DNA from: Paenibacillus_L residui
GTDB lineage: Bacteria > Bacillota > Bacilli > Paenibacillales > NBRC-103111
DNA length: 64,000 nt
Direction: 5' to 3'
Assembly: GCF_042677205.1 (NCBI RefSeq)
Contig: NZ_JBHTIU010000061.1
Location: 1-64,000 of the forward strand
A model generated the notes under the pieces. It searched no databases, was not told the origin of the DNA, and saw only the letters and a list, made by a program, of their open reading frames with translations. This document shows positions 16,127 to 25,925 of this stretch, piece after piece (the stretch's first letter is position 1; the number at the start of each line of letters is the position of its first letter). The position numbers and the translations under genes were made by a program.

Positions 16127-17956
16127 ATGTGCGGAATTGTAGGATACATTGGAGATCGGAATTCGCAAACCATTTTGCTGGACGGCCTTAAGAAGCTGGA
16201 GTACCGGGGGTACGATTCTGCAGGCGTAGCTGTCTTTACCTCGAACGGACTGGAGGTGAAGAAGGCGAAGGGGCGTCTGGCCGTATTGGAATCCCGGCTG
16301 CAGGAAGATCCTCTGAATGGGAGCGTGGGAATCGGACACACCCGATGGGCCACTCATGGGAAGCCCTCAGATGTTAATTCTCACCCCCATACCGACAATG
16401 CGATGAAATTTTCCGTCGTTCATAACGGTATTATTGAAAATTATCTCTCTTTGAAAGAAGAACTGATCGGTAAAGGACATCGTTTTGTCTCCGAGACGGA
16501 TACGGAAGTTATTTCCCATCTGATTGCTGAGTTATATGATGGCGATATTGTCCGGACGGTGCAGAAGGCGGTCCAACGTCTTCGCGGAGCGTATGCTCTT
16601 GGAGTAATTACGGAATACGAACCGGATAAGCTGGTGGCAGTCCGGCAAGCGAGCCCATTGATTATTGGCGTCGGCCAAGGAGAGAATTTTATTGGCTCGG
16701 ATATCCCCGCTGTCTTGGCATACACTCGGGATATTTACATTTTGAACGATGGGGAAATGGCCGTTTTGACGAGAGATGATGTCGAATTAATGACTTTAGA
16801 GGGAGATATTATTTCCCGGGAATTATTTTATGTCGATTGGGACATCGCCACTGCGGAAAAAGGCGGATACGATCACTTCATGCTGAAGGAAATCCACGAG
16901 CAGCCCAAAGCTTATCGGGACACGATGGGAAGCCGGATTAATGCTGATGGAAGTAAGATTGTGCTTGATGAAATCCGGATGACTGAGGATCAAATCCGAA
17001 GCATTCGTAATATTCATGTAGTCGCATGCGGAACGGCCTATCATGCCGGTTTGGTTGGAAAATCCGTGATTGAACGGCTGGCTCGAGTTCCGGTAGAGGC
17101 TGATGTAGCATCGGAATATCGTTATCGCTCTCCCATTATTACGAAGGATACGCTGGTTGTAGTGGTGAGCCAATCGGGGGAAACAGCCGATACGCTGGCC
17201 GCCCTACGGGAGGCCAAAAGACAAGGAGCCCGGGTACTGGCCATTACCAATGTGGTCGGCAGCTCCGTTGCCAGAGAAGCAGATGACGTGATCATCACAT
17301 GGGCGGGACCGGAAATCGCCGTTGCTTCAACGAAAGCTTATACTTCCCAATTAATTGCTTTCTATCTGTTCGGATTATACTTAGCCGAGGTGTTGGGTAC
17401 AATTGAGGCGGCAGATCTTCGCAAGACGATAGCGGCATTACAAGAGCTGCCGGAGCAGGTTGAGAATATTCTTCAACAATCCGCTAAGATGGAGTCATTT
17501 GCGAAGCAAATTGCGGCTCATAATAGCTTATTCTTCATTGGCCGAGGTCTCGATTTTGCTATTGCCCAGGAAGGGTCCTTGAAATTGAAGGAAATTTCTT
17601 ACATTCATTCAGAAGCCTACGCTGCCGGCGAGCTTAAGCATGGAACGCTGGCCTTGATCGAGGAAGGAGTCCCGGTAATCGCTCTGGCTGCGCAGGAGGA
17701 ACTGCTGGAGAAGACATTAAGCAATATCAAGGAAGTTAAAGCCAGAGGGGCTTATGTCATCGGAATTGGGCTGGAGGGAAATGAAGAGCTGTCTGAATTC
17801 GTGGATGCCGCCATCTACCTGCCAAGAACCCTATCCCTGTTGACGCCTGCCCTCTCGGTTATTCCGCTTCAACTGCTGGCCTACTACGCATCCTTGGCCA
17901 AAGGAAACGATGTAGATAAGCCCCGCAATCTCGCCAAGAGTGTGACAGTGGAGTGA
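16127..17956 (+). CDS. glmS: Glutamine--fructose-6-phosphate aminotransferase (isomerizing)
   Basis: GlmS makes glucosamine-6-phosphate from fructose-6-phosphate and glutamine. The true start is the ATG at 16127, giving MCGIVGYIG so that Cys becomes the N-terminal nucleophile of the glutaminase domain after Met removal. Two SIS domains follow (VACGTAYHAG and SQSGETADTLAAL near 300-350; FIGRGLDFAIAQEGSLKLKE near 480-500), and it ends in the conserved PRNLAKSVTVE. The length, 609 residues, is normal. A GAGAGGGG site precedes the start. Control is by the upstream ribozyme. Confidence 0.97.
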   Translation: MCGIVGYIGDRNSQTILLDGLKKLEYRGYDSAGVAVFTSNGLEVKKAKGRLAVLESRLQEDPLNGSVGIGHTRWATHGKPSDVNSHPHTDNAMKFSVVHNGIIENYLSLKEELIGKGHRFVSETDTEVISHLIAELYDGDIVRTVQKAVQRLRGAYALGVITEYEPDKLVAVRQASPLIIGVGQGENFIGSDIPAVLAYTRDIYILNDGEMAVLTRDDVELMTLEGDIISRELFYVDWDIATAEKGGYDHFMLKEIHEQPKAYRDTMGSRINADGSKIVLDEIRMTEDQIRSIRNIHVVACGTAYHAGLVGKSVIERLARVPVEADVASEYRYRSPIITKDTLVVVVSQSGETADTLAALREAKRQGARVLAITNVVGSSVAREADDVIITWAGPEIAVASTKAYTSQLIAFYLFGLYLAEVLGTIEAADLRKTIAALQELPEQVENILQQSAKMESFAKQIAAHNSLFFIGRGLDFAIAQEGSLKLKEISYIHSEAYAAGELKHGTLALIEEGVPVIALAAQEELLEKTLSNIKEVKARGAYVIGIGLEGNEELSEFVDAAIYLPRTLSLLTPALSVIPLQLLAYYASLAKGNDVDKPRNLAKSVTVE

Positions 17957-18240
17957 GATAGAGTTGATCGAAGGAAAATTCTGTCCGGTGAAAATAAAGT
18001 ATTTTCTTAGTGCTTAGGTTAAGATAAGTCCCCTGTTTAAGCACTACATGCTACCCGCGTACGTTCTTTAATTGGTGATTGGAAATGGAATATAATGAGG
18101 AGGACGTAGCCAAAGCGAAGGCGCGGGAGCGTTCTTTTTATTGAACTAACGGGCAGTTTACGTTAATTACGAGTGGGTTTTTCGAGTATTATGCAGGTTG
18201 CTAATATACACGATTGACATCTGAATTCTAACTGGCTACA
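17957..18240. other. Intergenic region after glmS
   Basis: There is no convincing gene. A 9 bp inverted repeat (TAGTGCTTA/TAAGCACTA, 18008-18046) may end glmS transcripts, but it lacks a T run. Confidence 0.4.
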
Positions 18241-18280
18241 ATAACAATAATTAGGAAATGATACAAATGAAATCAATGAA

Positions 18281-18487
18281 TGAACAAAATATGCTACGTT
18301 TCGTTCAGAGAGGGAAGTTTTGGTGTGAAATCCTACGAAACTTAGTATGTTGCCGGTTCAGGAGTGCGGTTAATGCCCGCCGGTTTGACTCGTTATAGTC
18401 AACAAGAGCTGATTGTTTCGCTATGCGCGAGGACAATAACTTGGGTGGTACCGCGATTAAAATCGTCCCAATATTTGGGGCGGTTTT
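18281..18487 (+). promoter_or_regulatory. T-box riboswitch, alanine-specific
   Basis: The T-box sequence GGGTGGTACCGCG is at 18443-18455, followed by an 11 bp terminator stem (18461-18483, AATCGTCCCAA with its G-U partner strand) and a T run. Upstream, stem I closes with TGAAC (18281-18285) and GTTCA (18356-18360). It contains the AGAGAGG segment and the GGTGTGAAATCC loop, and it exposes GCC (18352-18354) in the specifier bulge. GCC is an alanine codon, in agreement with the AlaRS gene that follows. Confidence 0.9.
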
Positions 18488-18525
18488 TTTGTTGTAAAAA
18501 ATCGGAATGGAACGGGGTAATATTG

Positions 18526-20338
18526 ATGAAATTGTATACATCCGATGAAATTAGAACGAAGTTTATTCGGTTTTTCCAAGCCAAGGGTCATGAAGTCATT
18601 TCAAGTGCTTCTGTTATACCCGATAACGATCCAACAGTTCTGTTTACGACAGCTGGGATGCACCCCCTGATACCGTATTTGCTTGGAGAAAAGCATCCTT
18701 CTGGAACGAGGCTAACTAATATTCAGAAATGCATACGTACTGTTGACATCGACGAAGTCGGTGATGATACCCATTGCACCTTTTTTGAAATGATGGGCAA
18801 CTGGTCACTGGGAGATTATTTCAAGCAAGAATCGATTGCGTGGAGTTGGGAGTTCGTCACATCCCCCGAATGGCTCGCAATTCCCAAGCAAAAAATTGCG
18901 GTTACCGTGTTCGAAGGGGATGCTGATGCTCCTCGTGATCAGGAGTCGTATGACATTTGGCGTGAATTAGGTCAAGATGAGAAAGAAATTTTCTTCCTAC
19001 CCAAAGCCGATAATTGGTGGGGCCCAGCAGGTCAAACAGGTCCTTGCGGTCCTGATACAGAAATTTTCATCATTTCGGATAAAGAACGTTGTGGTCCTTC
19101 CTGTTCACCAGCCTGCGGTTGTGGGCGTTATATCGAATTCTGGAACAAATGTCTTCTTGCAATACAACAAAAGGGCAGATGGCCAGTTTGAGCCGCTTGA
19201 TCAAAGAAACATCGATACGGGAATGGGCTTAGAGAGAGTATTAATTGCATTGAATGGCGGAACTGTCTACGATAGTGATCTATTTACTTCGATATTCGCT
19301 CAAATTGCAGCATTGTCGGAGGCGACATATGTAGATCAGCCCAAAGCGTATCGAATCGTTGCGGATCATACCCGGACGGCCGTATTTATCCTGGGTGATA
19401 CGTATGGCGTTACCCCGTCTAATGTCGACCAAGGATACGTACTGCGCAGATTAATTCGTCGGGCTCTTCGATTCGCAATGGAATTGGGTATTCAGGAAGG
19501 CAATTTGGCAAATGTCGCTAACGCAGTAATTGAGAAATACGAGCTCATATATCCGGAATTGCAAAGGAACCGCGATAAGATTATTAGGGAGTTCCAAGCG
19601 GAAGAAGCACGTTTTCAGAAAACACTCTCGCAGGGACTTCGTGAGTTCGACAAGCTTACGATTTCGTTGGAGAATGATCAACTAGATGGCAGAGCAGCAT
19701 TCAAACTTTACGATACGTACGGGTTCCCCATCGAACTGACGATGGAACTGGCAAAAGAGCGTTCTATCGTCATCGATCTGGAAGGATTTAAAGAAAATTT
19801 TCAGAAGCATAGAGAATTATCCCAAGCTGGAGCAGCCCAAAAGTTTAAAGGCGGCTTAGCGGATCATTCTACGCATACAGCTAATTTGCATACGGCAACT
19901 CATCTTCTACATGCTGCATTGCGAAAGGTGCTCGGCGAAGAGGTAGCACAAAAGGGCAGCAATATAACGGCTGGGAGGCTGCGTTTTGATTTTTCTTTCC
20001 ATCGCAAAATGACGGTAGAGGAAATCGCGGCAACCGAGAGGCTTGTCAACGAAGCGATTGCCGAGGGCGTTGAAATTATCTCCGAAGAGATGACACTGGA
20101 AGAAGCGCAGAACACAGGGGCTATTGGGTTATTCGAGAGTAAGTATGGTCAAAAGGTAAAGGTGTATTCGATGGGGAAATTCTCTAAAGAGATATGTGGC
20201 GGTCCTCATGCAGCGAATACGGCAGACCTCGGTACTTTTAAAATTGTTAAGGAAGAGAGCTCGTCGTCCAGCGTTAGGAGGATAAAAGCAATACTTGAAA
20301 GCACTGATGCTTTACGCTACCCCGAAAATCACTCTTAG
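18526..20338 (+). pseudogene. alaS: Short alanyl-tRNA synthetase gene with one frameshift
   Basis: Read through one frameshift this encodes about 604 residues: class II catalytic core (TTAGMHPLIPYL, FFEMMGNWSLGDYF, PAGQTGPCGPDTE), tRNA-binding helices, and an editing domain with HTATH and CGGPH. The first frame stops at 19191. The second frame restores the protein from NVFLQYNKRADGQ on, and removing one A from the AAA at 19147-19149 joins them. It ends soon after the editing domain, so it lacks the C-terminal C-Ala region of usual 870-residue enzymes. The T-box upstream supports the alanine assignment. It could be a decayed second copy, a sequencing error or, less likely, a programmed shift. 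Confidence 0.85.
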
Positions 20339-20427
20339 CAGAGACCTGAAAATGGCAGCACGAAACTAAGCCCAGCTTTAATGGTTTTTAAAAACTGTGC
20401 TTGCTTGGTCGTATAGGAATTAGAACG

Positions 20428-20665
20428 TTAAGAGGCTTGTGGGGCAGATAACGCAACCTGAAAACCAAGATTCTCGAGTCTTCGTACGGCTTGTCCCACA
20501 ATCGCTTCTTGCTGTCGTTGCTCAAAGTAATGGCTGCCTAAATCTTTGTAATCCTCTTTACGTGTGAGAAGATAATACACAAACTTATTTTTTAAAAGCT
20601 GGGCGATTCTCCAAGTCACAAACTCGCGCCAGATCTGAAACTCCAGTCTAATACTTTGTTTTCAC
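20428..20665 (-). pseudogene. Transposase-like C-terminal remnant
   Basis: An open frame encodes a fragment with YYLLTRKEDYKDLGSHYFEQ followed by VRRLENLGFQVAL, a pattern I associate with C-termini of bacterial insertion-sequence transposases. The family is not assigned. It is open further upstream (to about 20665) without a good start or the rest of the protein. It lies in a stretch of other broken genes. Confidence 0.4.
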
Positions 20666-20812
20666 TGAGCAAATTTGCCTTCAACTTCTAAACACTCACG
20701 GGGAGCGCAAGTTCAGTTCTCCTCTTTTTATGGCGAAACAGAGGGTGCTCCGCATGTCCGGCACCTTCCTTTTTCCCAGCTCGATAAATTTTGTATAGAG
20801 GGCGATCGCTTT

Positions 20813-20916
20813 CGTGTCGGCTACTTGGGGTAGAAAATGCCACAAAACTTATAAAAGATGGACAGAGGATTCGAGTGGACGGTACTAAAGGCTATGTGGA
20901 AATATTGGAATCATGA
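20813..20916 (+). pseudogene. C-terminal remnant of a PEP synthase/Rph-type enzyme
   Basis: The frame ending in TGA at 20914-20916 reads GVENATKLIKDGQRIRVDG followed by TKGYVEILES, the typical end of the swivelling PEP-utilising domain found in PEP synthases and rifampicin phosphotransferases. The rest of the gene is missing and upstream codons do not continue the domain. It is therefore a degraded 3' end only. Confidence 0.6.
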
Positions 20917-20963
20917 TGAAAATATACTATGCTCACTCATGTAAGCAGATCTCCAGTACAGAT

Positions 20964-21437
20964 CTATTTCGTTTCCTTTCCGTTACGGCTGATCAGCCCC
21001 CGCAGGCGCTTCATGACAGACTGAATTTCGGTATCGGTCAACAAATAATACGTATTTACAGTCCAGGTCTCTCTGTTTTTCAAATGAAATATCAGCACTG
21101 GTAATTTCGGAAGCAGCCACTTCCGAATGGAAGGGCCGCTGTAGCTGATGCTTGTAATCTCCGCCCAGGCTACGGTCCGCGTACCATCTGAAATGGAATT
21201 TTGATCGTAGGTCAGCAACCGCGTGTCTGATTTCAACGCCTTTGGCAAGCTGACAACCAAATATCCTCCAAAAAACGAAATCCCTATTATGGCTGATGTG
21301 ATACAAAAAAACTTACGAATAAAGGAAGTGTCCATAAAAAAAGCTGCGTACAGCAGAAACAGGCAGGTCAGCACAAACAGTAAACTGCCAAGTGCTTTGC
21401 CCCATGCCACGGGTTTCCGATAAGATATCGAGTTCAT
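20964..21437 (-). CDS. Small membrane protein of unknown function (STM3941-like)
   Basis: The product has 157 residues from the ATG at 21437 (AAGGCGG upstream). Two adjacent hydrophobic segments lie near residues 16-35 and 43-62, followed by a soluble domain with WAEITSISYSG and TVNTYYLL segments. Such a layout, with a PH-like domain after two membrane helices, occurs in uncharacterised STM3941-type proteins. I do not recognise a function. It is flanked by gene remnants, so it may be a survivor of a decaying region. Confidence 0.6.
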   Translation of the reverse strand: MNSISYRKPVAWGKALGSLLFVLTCLFLLYAAFFMDTSFIRKFFCITSAIIGISFFGGYLVVSLPKALKSDTRLLTYDQNSISDGTRTVAWAEITSISYSGPSIRKWLLPKLPVLIFHLKNRETWTVNTYYLLTDTEIQSVMKRLRGLISRNGKETK

Positions 21438-21473
21438 GATCAACCGCCTTCCTGAAATTATTTGAACAGTCCG

Positions 21474-21590
21474 CTAATCCAGCGAATCGCGAAATTTGCG
21501 CGTAGCGGGAGATAGATATCGCTTCTTATGCCATACGATTTGAAAGTTGCGCTGACAAACGGGGAACTCCATATGCAGCAACCTCATCGA
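21474..21590 (-). pseudogene. C-terminal fragment of a LysR-family regulator
   Basis: The last roughly 35 codons read CQRNFQIVWHKKRYLSPATR, closely resembling the end of LysR substrate-binding domains. Upstream in frame the sequence is unrelated and contains a duplicated TCCGGGCCGCCG (21595-21606 and 21629-21640). Only the 3' end of the gene survives. Confidence 0.55.
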
Positions 21591-21891
21591 GGAGTCCGGG
21601 CCGCCGCAATTCCCAACGTCATGTGCGCCATCCGGGCCGCCGTTCGAAAATACCTCAACTGCAGCAGCTCCATACGTATCTCCCACCCATATACCTGAGT
21701 ATATAATGACTATGTTTAAATATAAATTTTTGTTTTTATAAGTGATTGTAAATTAAGGCATGTAAGGAAGGCAATAAGCTTTGGGTAAAAAATACCGCAT
21801 TGGGCAGAGTGGAGAGCTCACCGTCAGGAAAGCAACAGTTCAGCAACAAACGGATTTTTTGAAAAAAAATGACGATAAGGAGGAAGGATAA

Positions 21892-22875
21892 ATGTTTATA
21901 CAAAATTTCTCGCCTTTTTCAGGCCAACACTGTGAAACGACTGCTACCGGAAATTTGATAAAAAGATTAGGAATTGAAATGTCTGAAGCGATGCTGTTTG
22001 GTATTGGTGAAGGATTTGGTTATATATATTGGGACATGAAAAATATGGATTTTCCGTTTCTTGGAGGAAGGATTAAACCGGATCTTCTTACCCATAACAT
22101 TGTAAATAATTTAAATCTCCAAATGGATGTACAAGAAACTTCTTCCTCCAAAAAAGCGTGGGAAAATGTTAAACAGAACATAGATAAAGGAATAATTGTA
22201 GGATTGAAGCTTGACAGTTATTACTTAGATTATTTCACTAATAAGGTACATTTTGCCGGTCATTATGTGGCTATGTATGGATATGACGATAGTTTTGCCT
22301 ACCTAGTTGATACAGGACAACAGGGTAGTATGGTAAAAACAAGTCTTGAACATTTGGCAATGGCAAGAAACGCAAAAGGCCCGATGTCTTCAAGAAATCT
22401 ATCTTATACCATTAAGAAAAAAGGGGCTGAACCCAATTTAAAGGATGTGATTACAAAAGCAATCAAGAATAACGCTATTGATTATATTAATCCTCCTATA
22501 AAAAATTTGGGCTATAAAGGTATTAAGAAAACAAGTGTAGAGATTAAAAAATGGTTTGAGAGAAGTAAAAATATTGAAGGTGACTTAGTATTAACAGCTA
22601 CTCTAATGGAGCGTGGAGGAACCGGAGGATCTCTCTTTAGAAACATATACAGGGATTTCTTAAAAGAATGTTTGATTATATTAGATAATGCTCCTTTACA
22701 AAATGCATATAATCTCTTTACCGAAATTGCGCTTATGTGGGAGAAAGTATCCAAGCTTATTAGAAAGGCTGGAGAAACTCATGAATTACTATACTTAAAT
22801 CAGGCTTCTGATATTCTTTTGGAGTTATCAAGCAAAGAATATGAAGCAATGAATCATCTGTCAAGAATCAGTTGA
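21892..22875 (+). CDS. BtrH/DUF4872-type papain-fold protein
   Basis: The product has 327 residues. The N-terminal half matches the butirosin BtrH N-terminal domain: a Cys14 in SGQHCETTATGN, His124 in HFAGHYVAMYGYDD and Asp140 in YLVDTG form a papain-like triad. The C-terminal half is helical and resembles DUF4872. BtrH transfers an acyl side chain from a carrier protein onto an aminoglycoside, but no carrier protein or antibiotic genes are nearby, so the substrate is unknown. The ribosome site AAGGAGG is ideal. Base composition is clearly more AT-rich than the surroundings, suggesting transfer. Confidence 0.75.
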   Translation: MFIQNFSPFSGQHCETTATGNLIKRLGIEMSEAMLFGIGEGFGYIYWDMKNMDFPFLGGRIKPDLLTHNIVNNLNLQMDVQETSSSKKAWENVKQNIDKGIIVGLKLDSYYLDYFTNKVHFAGHYVAMYGYDDSFAYLVDTGQQGSMVKTSLEHLAMARNAKGPMSSRNLSYTIKKKGAEPNLKDVITKAIKNNAIDYINPPIKNLGYKGIKKTSVEIKKWFERSKNIEGDLVLTATLMERGGTGGSLFRNIYRDFLKECLIILDNAPLQNAYNLFTEIALMWEKVSKLIRKAGETHELLYLNQASDILLELSSKEYEAMNHLSRIS

Positions 22876-22974
22876 GCGAGAAGTCAAAGAGGGACTACGG
22901 GGGCTAGGGGTAAAATTTGGACTTGTTTATGGGGCTTAATCTCTTTTAGTTGAATGGGCGTCGTGGAAATCCAC

Positions 22975-23253
22975 AGGAGAATGATGATAATGTATTGATC
23001 GGTATGAATGTCACTATTGCCACACTTAATCATGGGTTATCCTTGGAAACAAGAAACACAACGTTTCCCTCTCCAGTCGTAATCGGCAAAAATGTATGGA
23101 TTGGGTCACGCAACAATATTACCTGGTGTGACTATTGGCGACAACTCTGTAGTTGCAGCAGGGGCCGTTGTCACCAAGGATGCTCCGGAAAATACGGTTG
23201 TTGCAGGAGTGCCGGCTAAAGTTGTCAAAGAAATTAATAATCATTTGGAGTAA
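22975..23253 (+). pseudogene. Broken sugar O-acetyltransferase (Maa/LacA type)
   Basis: Left-handed beta-helix hexapeptides of a maltose/galactoside acetyltransferase are visible: IGMNVTIATLNHGL, FPSPVVIGKNVWIG, then in another frame VTIGDNSVVAAGAVVTKDA and VVAGVPAKVVKEIN. The reading frame changes near 23110-23125, and the N-terminal part with its start is missing. It is therefore a pseudogene with both truncation and frameshift. Confidence 0.8.
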
Positions 23254-23274
23254 TTTCAAGCTTTAGTTTTTAAA

Positions 23275-24753
23275 TTATTTTTCCTTGCCTGCCTCTTCAA
23301 TCTTCTCTTCAATCTTGTGTTTTTCTTCTCCCCACCAAAGCACATGCTCCGTATCTTCAATGACTTCTTTGATTTCATGCTTTTCCGCAACGGCGGGTGG
23401 GGAACCACGGAGAGGTTTACCCGATGTATTTTTTAGAAATAGGGTAACAACGACAATACCAATTAGAGAAGCGAATAATAAATAATATGCCGGTATAAAT
23501 TCATTGGCGGTCGTATTAATCAGCCAGGAAATCAGTAAAGGCGCCGTGCCTCCAAATAACGAAGCGGAAATATTGTAGGCCACCGCCAAGCCGCCGTACC
23601 TGACTTCTGTAAAAAACAGCGATGGTAATTGTGAAGTCATGGTCCCTTTAATGCCGGCCAGGAGCACACCAAGAATCAACAGTCCAAAGAAAATTGACCA
23701 ATTATTGCCGCTTCCAATTAATATGAATGATGGAATAGACAACAAAATAATACCGGTCAAACTGGCCTGAATGATCCGTTTATTTCCGACTCGGTCACCC
23801 AAATATCCTATAAATAATACAATAGGGATCATAATAAACATAACAATTATTATTAACAGGAGTCCTTTTGTTTCTTCATAGCCTAATACCGCCGTTAAGT
23901 GGGAAGGCATATAGGTTAAGACCGTATAATCCGTTACATTATAGAAGAAAACCAGGACCAAACACATCAGCAGCGATCGTCGATGAAACTGAAACAGTTC
24001 TTTCATGGAGACATGCTTTTCTTTTCCCGTTTCCTCTTTCTTCTCTTCCATCGCTGTAAAGGCGGGAGATTCCTCGAGATGGTTTCGAAAATACAGGCCT
24101 ATGATTCCGATTGGTCCGGCAATCAGGAACGGCACTCTCCAGCCCCAATCAAGCATCGTTTCGGATCCCAAAGCATAGGTAAGTGCCGTAACCAACCCCG
24201 CACCACCAATGTATCCGACCAGAGTCCCCACTTCCAACCCGCTTGCCATAAACCCGCGTTTTTTATCCGGTGCAGATTCCGCAATAAAGGTCATAGCCCC
24301 GGCATATTCCCCGCCTGTAGAAAACCCTTGTACCAATCTTGCGCACAGCAATAGAATCGGCGCAGCAATTCCAATGGACGCATAACTTGGGATCAGTCCG
24401 ATACTGAATGTTGAGATGGCCATCATAATTAATGTGACAGCCAAAATTTTCTTACGTCCTAGCCGGTCACCCAGCATTCCAAAGAACATTCCGCCAATAG
24501 GCCGTATAAGAAAGGCAACCGCAAACGTACCAAAGCTAAATACCAACTGAGTGGATTCACTTATACCCGAGTAAAACACTTTCCCGATGATTACAACCAA
24601 ATAAGAATAAATCCCAAAATCAAACCATTCCATGGCATTGCCTAATGCGGTAGCCACCACGGCCTTTTTCGCAATATCTGTGTCTACAACCGTAATATCA
24701 TCTTTATGAAATTTATATTTTTTTCGTTTGTTCTTTTCTTTTTTTCGATCCAT
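23275..24753 (-). CDS. MFS transporter, metabolite:H+ symporter (ProP-like)
   Basis: The 492-residue product has about twelve membrane segments and hallmark sequences of the MHS subfamily: AMEWFDFGIYSYL near the start, GEYAGAMTFIAESAPDKKRG between helices 4 and 5, and the MFS loop motif GMLGDRLGRKK. Relatives import compatible solutes or carboxylates with protons (ProP, KgtP); the exact substrate is not predictable. The C-terminal tail is long, acidic and lysine-rich. A strong AAGGAGG site precedes the ATG. It appears monocistronic. Confidence 0.88.
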   Translation of the reverse strand: MDRKKEKNKRKKYKFHKDDITVVDTDIAKKAVVATALGNAMEWFDFGIYSYLVVIIGKVFYSGISESTQLVFSFGTFAVAFLIRPIGGMFFGMLGDRLGRKKILAVTLIMMAISTFSIGLIPSYASIGIAAPILLLCARLVQGFSTGGEYAGAMTFIAESAPDKKRGFMASGLEVGTLVGYIGGAGLVTALTYALGSETMLDWGWRVPFLIAGPIGIIGLYFRNHLEESPAFTAMEEKKEETGKEKHVSMKELFQFHRRSLLMCLVLVFFYNVTDYTVLTYMPSHLTAVLGYEETKGLLLIIIVMFIMIPIVLFIGYLGDRVGNKRIIQASLTGIILLSIPSFILIGSGNNWSIFFGLLILGVLLAGIKGTMTSQLPSLFFTEVRYGGLAVAYNISASLFGGTAPLLISWLINTTANEFIPAYYLLFASLIGIVVVTLFLKNTSGKPLRGSPPAVAEKHEIKEVIEDTEHVLWWGEEKHKIEEKIEEAGKEK

Positions 24754-24870
24754 TGGCGGGAATCCTCCTTAAACACCCCCTTAGTATTTCCCCGCCCCCA
24801 TAAGTTTTAAACCAGAATTTTGAAAGCCCATAATGAGAGGTGTGCTGCCCCCGTTTATGAGAAAGAACTG

Positions 24871-25887
24871 TTATAAAGCCGGAAGAATCCATTCCTTGAT
24901 CAATGTCCACCTGTCCCGAGGATTCATGGTGAATTCCGATGCTATGGCTATGACAAGCTCTTGTTCCGGAAGACAGCAGATCACATTGCCGCCATCGCCT
25001 ATCGCCGAATATGCAGAAACACCGTCCTCTTCGCGTAACCACCATAGATAACCGTAGTTATTGGGATTCATCGAAGTCGATTCGTTAATCCATGCCTCGG
25101 AAATAATCTGACGATGTTCCCAGAAACCTCTGTTCAAATATAGAAAACCGAAACGCGCCATATCACGGGGAGTCAGTGTAAGTCCCCATCCGCCAGTGGA
25201 GTGGCCCTGAGGGTCATGAACCCAGCCTTTCACATTGCTCCCGAACAAATCATCGAACCCGAATGCTTTCATTTCATGCTCCGGGATTTCTTTCATGCCG
25301 ATGGGTTTAAATAAATGCTCGTTGGCAAACTCGCGGGCGCTCCGGCCGGTGCTGCGAGTGAGGATGGCCGAAAGTAAATGTGCCCCTGCAGTAGAATACT
25401 TGAAATCGCCAAGCTTTCCTTGTTGGCCCAGCATATCAAGGGTATACTTTACCCAATCAGGCTGCATGCACATCTTGTCCAGTGGTTCCTGCCAGTCCTG
25501 AAACGGATAGGGAGCCGTCATCGTGAGAAGATGGCGCAGGGTCACTTCCCCTTTAAGCGGATCAGCAGCTTTGGGAGCATATTCGGGGAAGAAATCGAGC
25601 ACCTTCTGGTCAACGCTTGTGATATCACCATTATCTATGGCAATGCCAATAAGAGCCGATATAATACTTTTCGTTACAGATGCCACATGATGCGCATCAT
25701 CCGGGCCACAGCCATTATAATACCGCTCGAAAGCGATAGATCCGTTCCTCACAACCACCATGCCGTTTATATTGCTGTAATCGGACTGGATTACAGACTC
25801 GAGCTCCGAGAGCTTGTTGGGATCCATTCCCAAGACGGCGGGATCTTCGGTATGCCATTGCGCAGTTGGCCAGTAATTTGTGTGCAT
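24871..25887 (-). CDS. Serine hydrolase of the beta-lactamase (class C-like) family
   Basis: The enzyme has 338 residues from the ATG at 25887, which has GGGGAGG eight bases upstream; an ATG at 25923 lacks such a site. It shows the nucleophile motif SVTK (Ser70-Lys73) and the tyrosine motif YST (Tyr164), with a C-terminal GDGG segment in place of the usual third motif. There is no signal peptide, so it is probably a cytoplasmic esterase or peptidase rather than a resistance enzyme. It follows the MerR gene closely and is presumably controlled by it. Confidence 0.85.
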   Translation of the reverse strand: MHTNYWPTAQWHTEDPAVLGMDPNKLSELESVIQSDYSNINGMVVVRNGSIAFERYYNGCGPDDAHHVASVTKSIISALIGIAIDNGDITSVDQKVLDFFPEYAPKAADPLKGEVTLRHLLTMTAPYPFQDWQEPLDKMCMQPDWVKYTLDMLGQQGKLGDFKYSTAGAHLLSAILTRSTGRSAREFANEHLFKPIGMKEIPEHEMKAFGFDDLFGSNVKGWVHDPQGHSTGGWGLTLTPRDMARFGFLYLNRGFWEHRQIISEAWINESTSMNPNNYGYLWWLREEDGVSAYSAIGDGGNVICCLPEQELVIAIASEFTMNPRDRWTLIKEWILPAL

Positions 25888-25925
25888 TCTAAATTCCTCC
25901 CCTGAATGGAATGTGAATTCCATCG

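Noticed and set aside
18364..18525. N-terminal extension of the AlaRS frame
   Set aside because: These codons lie inside the T-box leader; the ATG at 18526 has its own ribosome site and matches the normal AlaRS start.
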